Part shown: positions 61,835 through 64,000 of the stretch, piece by piece
Layout of the letters: each line of letters starts with the position of its first letter
Numbering within the stretch: the first letter of the stretch is position 1
Assembly: GCF_037102585.1 (NCBI RefSeq)
Contig: NW_027043830.1
Coordinates: forward strand, 1,073,005 to 1,137,004
Direction: 5' to 3'
Length of the DNA: 64,000 bases
Source of the DNA: Saccharomycopsis crataegensis
Lineage: Eukaryota; Ascomycota; Saccharomycetes; Ascoideales; Saccharomycopsidaceae
Position numbers and translations under genes: made by a program
Notes under the pieces: model-generated
Told to the model about the DNA's origin: nothing
What the model saw: only the letters and a program-made list of their open reading frames with translations
Databases searched by the model: none

Positions 61835-62320
61835 CCCTTTGTATTGGGCGAGCAGTATTATGTCTGATATTGAAGAAAGCGAAGGTATGGCGAGGATTGA
61901 GATTTGTGTGAGTATTTTGTATGGATTAGAAGAGAATAAACTTTAAATAAAGCATAAAAAATGGAGAAGTATTAAAGAAGATATGTGATTATTGTTGAAG
62001 CTAGGATGGATTAAGATGTGTGAATTGTGGAGGTATATGAAGTCAGAAATTGAAGGCAGTGTTATCATTTTCATATTTCAAAGAGTTTGAGATGATTCTG
62101 AAAATATTGGAGGATAAGAAGGAGATTTGCGGGAGAAATGTGGTGGAGCATGTTGTGCGGTGCCGTGGGTCATATGAAATTGAGGGATAGAATATTTTTG
62201 AGAAAGAGGTCCCTATGGAAAAAGTAGGATTATAGTTGAAATATTTGGGAGAATTTGATATGATTAAGATGAAAAAAGAGGAGAGGGAAATAAAAATGTG
62301 GTGGAAAATGGGGATGTCAC
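61835..62320. other. Low-copy spacer in the repeat region
   Basis: About 490 bp that I do not find elsewhere in the window, with the same G/A-rich composition. No ORF of interest. Confidence 0.5.
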
Positions 62321-62962
62321 ATTTCGAGTGATGGTCGGGGTATTATATTGAAGATAAATTAATTTAAGGGTCAAGTATTTTCGAAAAAAAAAGTGAGATA
62401 GAAAAAAGAGGATTGTTGATGGAATATTTGGGAAATTTTAATATAGATATGATTGTTAAGTAGGAGATGGAAATGAAAATGTGTAAGGGAAATCAGGTTA
62501 GATGAATTTTGGTGATGGTCGGGGGTCATGTATGTGTGTGAATTTAAGGGTGAGGTATTTTTGAAAAAAAAAGTGAGAGAGGAAAAAAAAGATTGTTTAT
62601 CAAATATTTGGGGAATTTTAATATAGATAAGATTGTTAAGTAGGAGATGGAAATAAAAAATATGGTGGGAAAATGAGGTGATGTTCGAAGGTCATATGTG
62701 AGTATGAGTGAGAATTTAAGGGTGAGGTATTTTTGAAAAAAAAAGTGAGAGAGGAAAAAAAAGATTGTTTATCAAATATTTGGGAAATTTTGATATAGAT
62801 ATGATTGTTAAGTAGGAGAGGGAAATAAAAATGTGGCGAAGAAATTAGGTAAGTAATTTTTGAAGAAGATCGGGATTATTGTAAGTATGAGAAATAGATG
62901 TGTAGATATTAATGAAAGCAGAGAGAAAAAAGTAAGAATGTTTATAAAATATTTGGGAAATG
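62320..62962 (+). repeat. Degenerate satellite of about 180 bp, tract 3
   Basis: Units are anchored near 62332, 62514, 62680 and 62865. The last two match 57680-57900 almost base for base. Confidence 0.75.
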
Positions 62963-63296
62963 TTACCTAGGGATACAGTCGCGCAATCCGCCGGAATGCC
63001 ATACATTGCAGCACAATCAGCCGGAATTTTTAAATGATGAATACTGGGTGGAAATGGCTAGTAATAATGCTGTTGAAATCTGGAGAGGATGCTGAGCACA
63101 AATATATAATTTTATCTGAAAAATAATATAATGTGGTAGAGATATTGGCGCTTGAAATGTGCGTTGCACAATCAGCCATAATGTTTTGGCATAATCCGCG
63201 GAAATATGCAGGGGGTTTGGGACCCCGTTCCACAATCAGCGGAATTCTCTACATCTTCAGCAGAAATCATTTGAGAGCTAACGAGGGTGAGATACA
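62963..63296 (+). repeat. Block B, copy 5 (GCCGG subfamily)
   Basis: It starts TTACCTAGGGATACAG and is nearly identical to copy 2, followed by block A copy 3. Confidence 0.87.
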
Positions 63297-64000
63297 TATA
63301 GCTAGATAAAGGCAGCCAGAGCGCAATCGCATACATTTTTGCAGCGAGAGCGCAGCGGGTTTGTATGAGGCGAAAAAATGGTTGTTAGCAGAGTGCAGCG
63401 AGAGTGCAGCGAGAGCGCAATGGGCTAGCAGCGAGAGCGCAATGGCGATTATGGGCACTTAAAGTGGGGATATTTGGGATCTGAGAAGTGGAATGTGGAG
63501 TAGAGAAAAATAGTATTTTTTTAATGTCTTTATATTTGAGATATCTTGGATATTGAAAATGGGAAAAGCGGGGGTGTGGGACCCGTTCCGTGGTGGAAAT
63601 GTACCAGAGCAGCGGGCTGAGCGGGGCCTGAGCTGGATGATTTGTGTGGTAATTAAAAAATAAAAGATGAGTGAAGAGAAAGTGGAGGTGATTTGATATA
63701 TTATGAGGATAGGATGATTGATTAGGGTATCTATATTGAAAATCAGAGAGGTCAGTTGGCGGAGAATTGCGGTGGTTTGTGTGATAATATGGTGATGAAA
63801 GTTTGAATGTAATGAGAATTATTTTGGGAAATAGAAGATAAGGAAAAAAAGTAAGTATATCATCAATATATTTAGGAGATCTGGAATTGATTAGGTCAAA
63901 AAAATGGAGAAAATCGTAGGAAAATGTAGGAAAAATTGAAGATGATAGTTTTGATGGTCGGGGTTGGGTGTATGTATGAGATGATCCTATATTTTGTAAG
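63297..64000 (+). repeat. Block A, copy 3 (cut by window end)
   Basis: Nearly identical to copy 2, including the extra unit in the AGCGAGAGCGCA cluster. It continues past the window edge. Confidence 0.87.

Larger units (their letters stand above)
55239..64000. repeat. Subtelomere-like duplicated repeat region
   Basis: 8.8 kb to the window end has no credible gene. It is a mosaic of a 670-760-bp block (A), a 306-334-bp block (B), and a degenerate satellite of about 180 bp, copied in direct orientation. The + strand is G- and A-rich and C-poor (for example 13 G and 2 C in 57001-57060). No terminal telomere repeat is seen. Confidence 0.85.

Overview
The window is nuclear DNA of a budding yeast (Saccharomycotina). 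The evidence is compact, mostly intronless genes with clear yeast orthologues (CCT3, LTN1/RKR1, TIF32, NCE102, OXP1, APL1, FCY2, ENA) and three short introns (57-75 nt), two with GTATGT and one with GTAAGT donors, with CTAAC/CTAAT branch motifs just upstream of the acceptor. Intergenic DNA is AT-rich with long A/T runs. CTG codons are very rare. I cannot name the species. A velvet-domain gene argues against close relatives of S. cerevisiae or C. albicans.

Layout. 0.7-12 kb holds core genes: chaperonin CCT3, the ribosome quality-control ligase LTN1, eIF3a (TIF32) and the eisosome protein NCE102. 12.5-23.6 kb is a metabolic neighbourhood: 5-oxoprolinase, an aldo-keto reductase, a Zn2Cys6 regulator, a fructosyl-amino-acid oxidase and a Dal5-type permease. 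Regulator and oxidase share a divergent promoter with two GATAAG sites, and the permease promoter has two more. The set could form an Amadori-compound/pyroglutamate utilisation cluster, which is inference. 24-37.6 kb carries AP-2 beta adaptin, a purine-cytosine permease, a velvet-domain regulator behind a 1.75-kb promoter, and a CDR/PDR drug-efflux pump. 37.6-46 kb is gene-poor: a possible solo LTR, a serine-rich GPI-type wall protein, a 97-residue membrane protein and an Ayr1-like reductase.

46-55.2 kb looks like accessory DNA. A complete, apparently intact Tc1/mariner-type transposon (46015-48349) has about 183-bp terminal inverted repeats built of 22-24-bp iterons. It is followed by an MCH-type transporter and an ENA-type Na+ ATPase, then by a second, 5'-only copy of the transposon (54388-55238) in the same orientation.

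From 55.24 kb to the window end there is no credible gene. The DNA is a patchwork of duplicated blocks. It includes a degenerate satellite of about 180 bp, a block opening with TTACCTAGGGATACAG in five copies and two sequence subfamilies, and large near-identical direct duplications offset by 3149 bp and about 5.0 kb. The + strand is strongly G-rich over C. This fits a subtelomere running toward a telomere to the right, although no telomeric repeat is reached and a pericentromeric satellite cannot be excluded.
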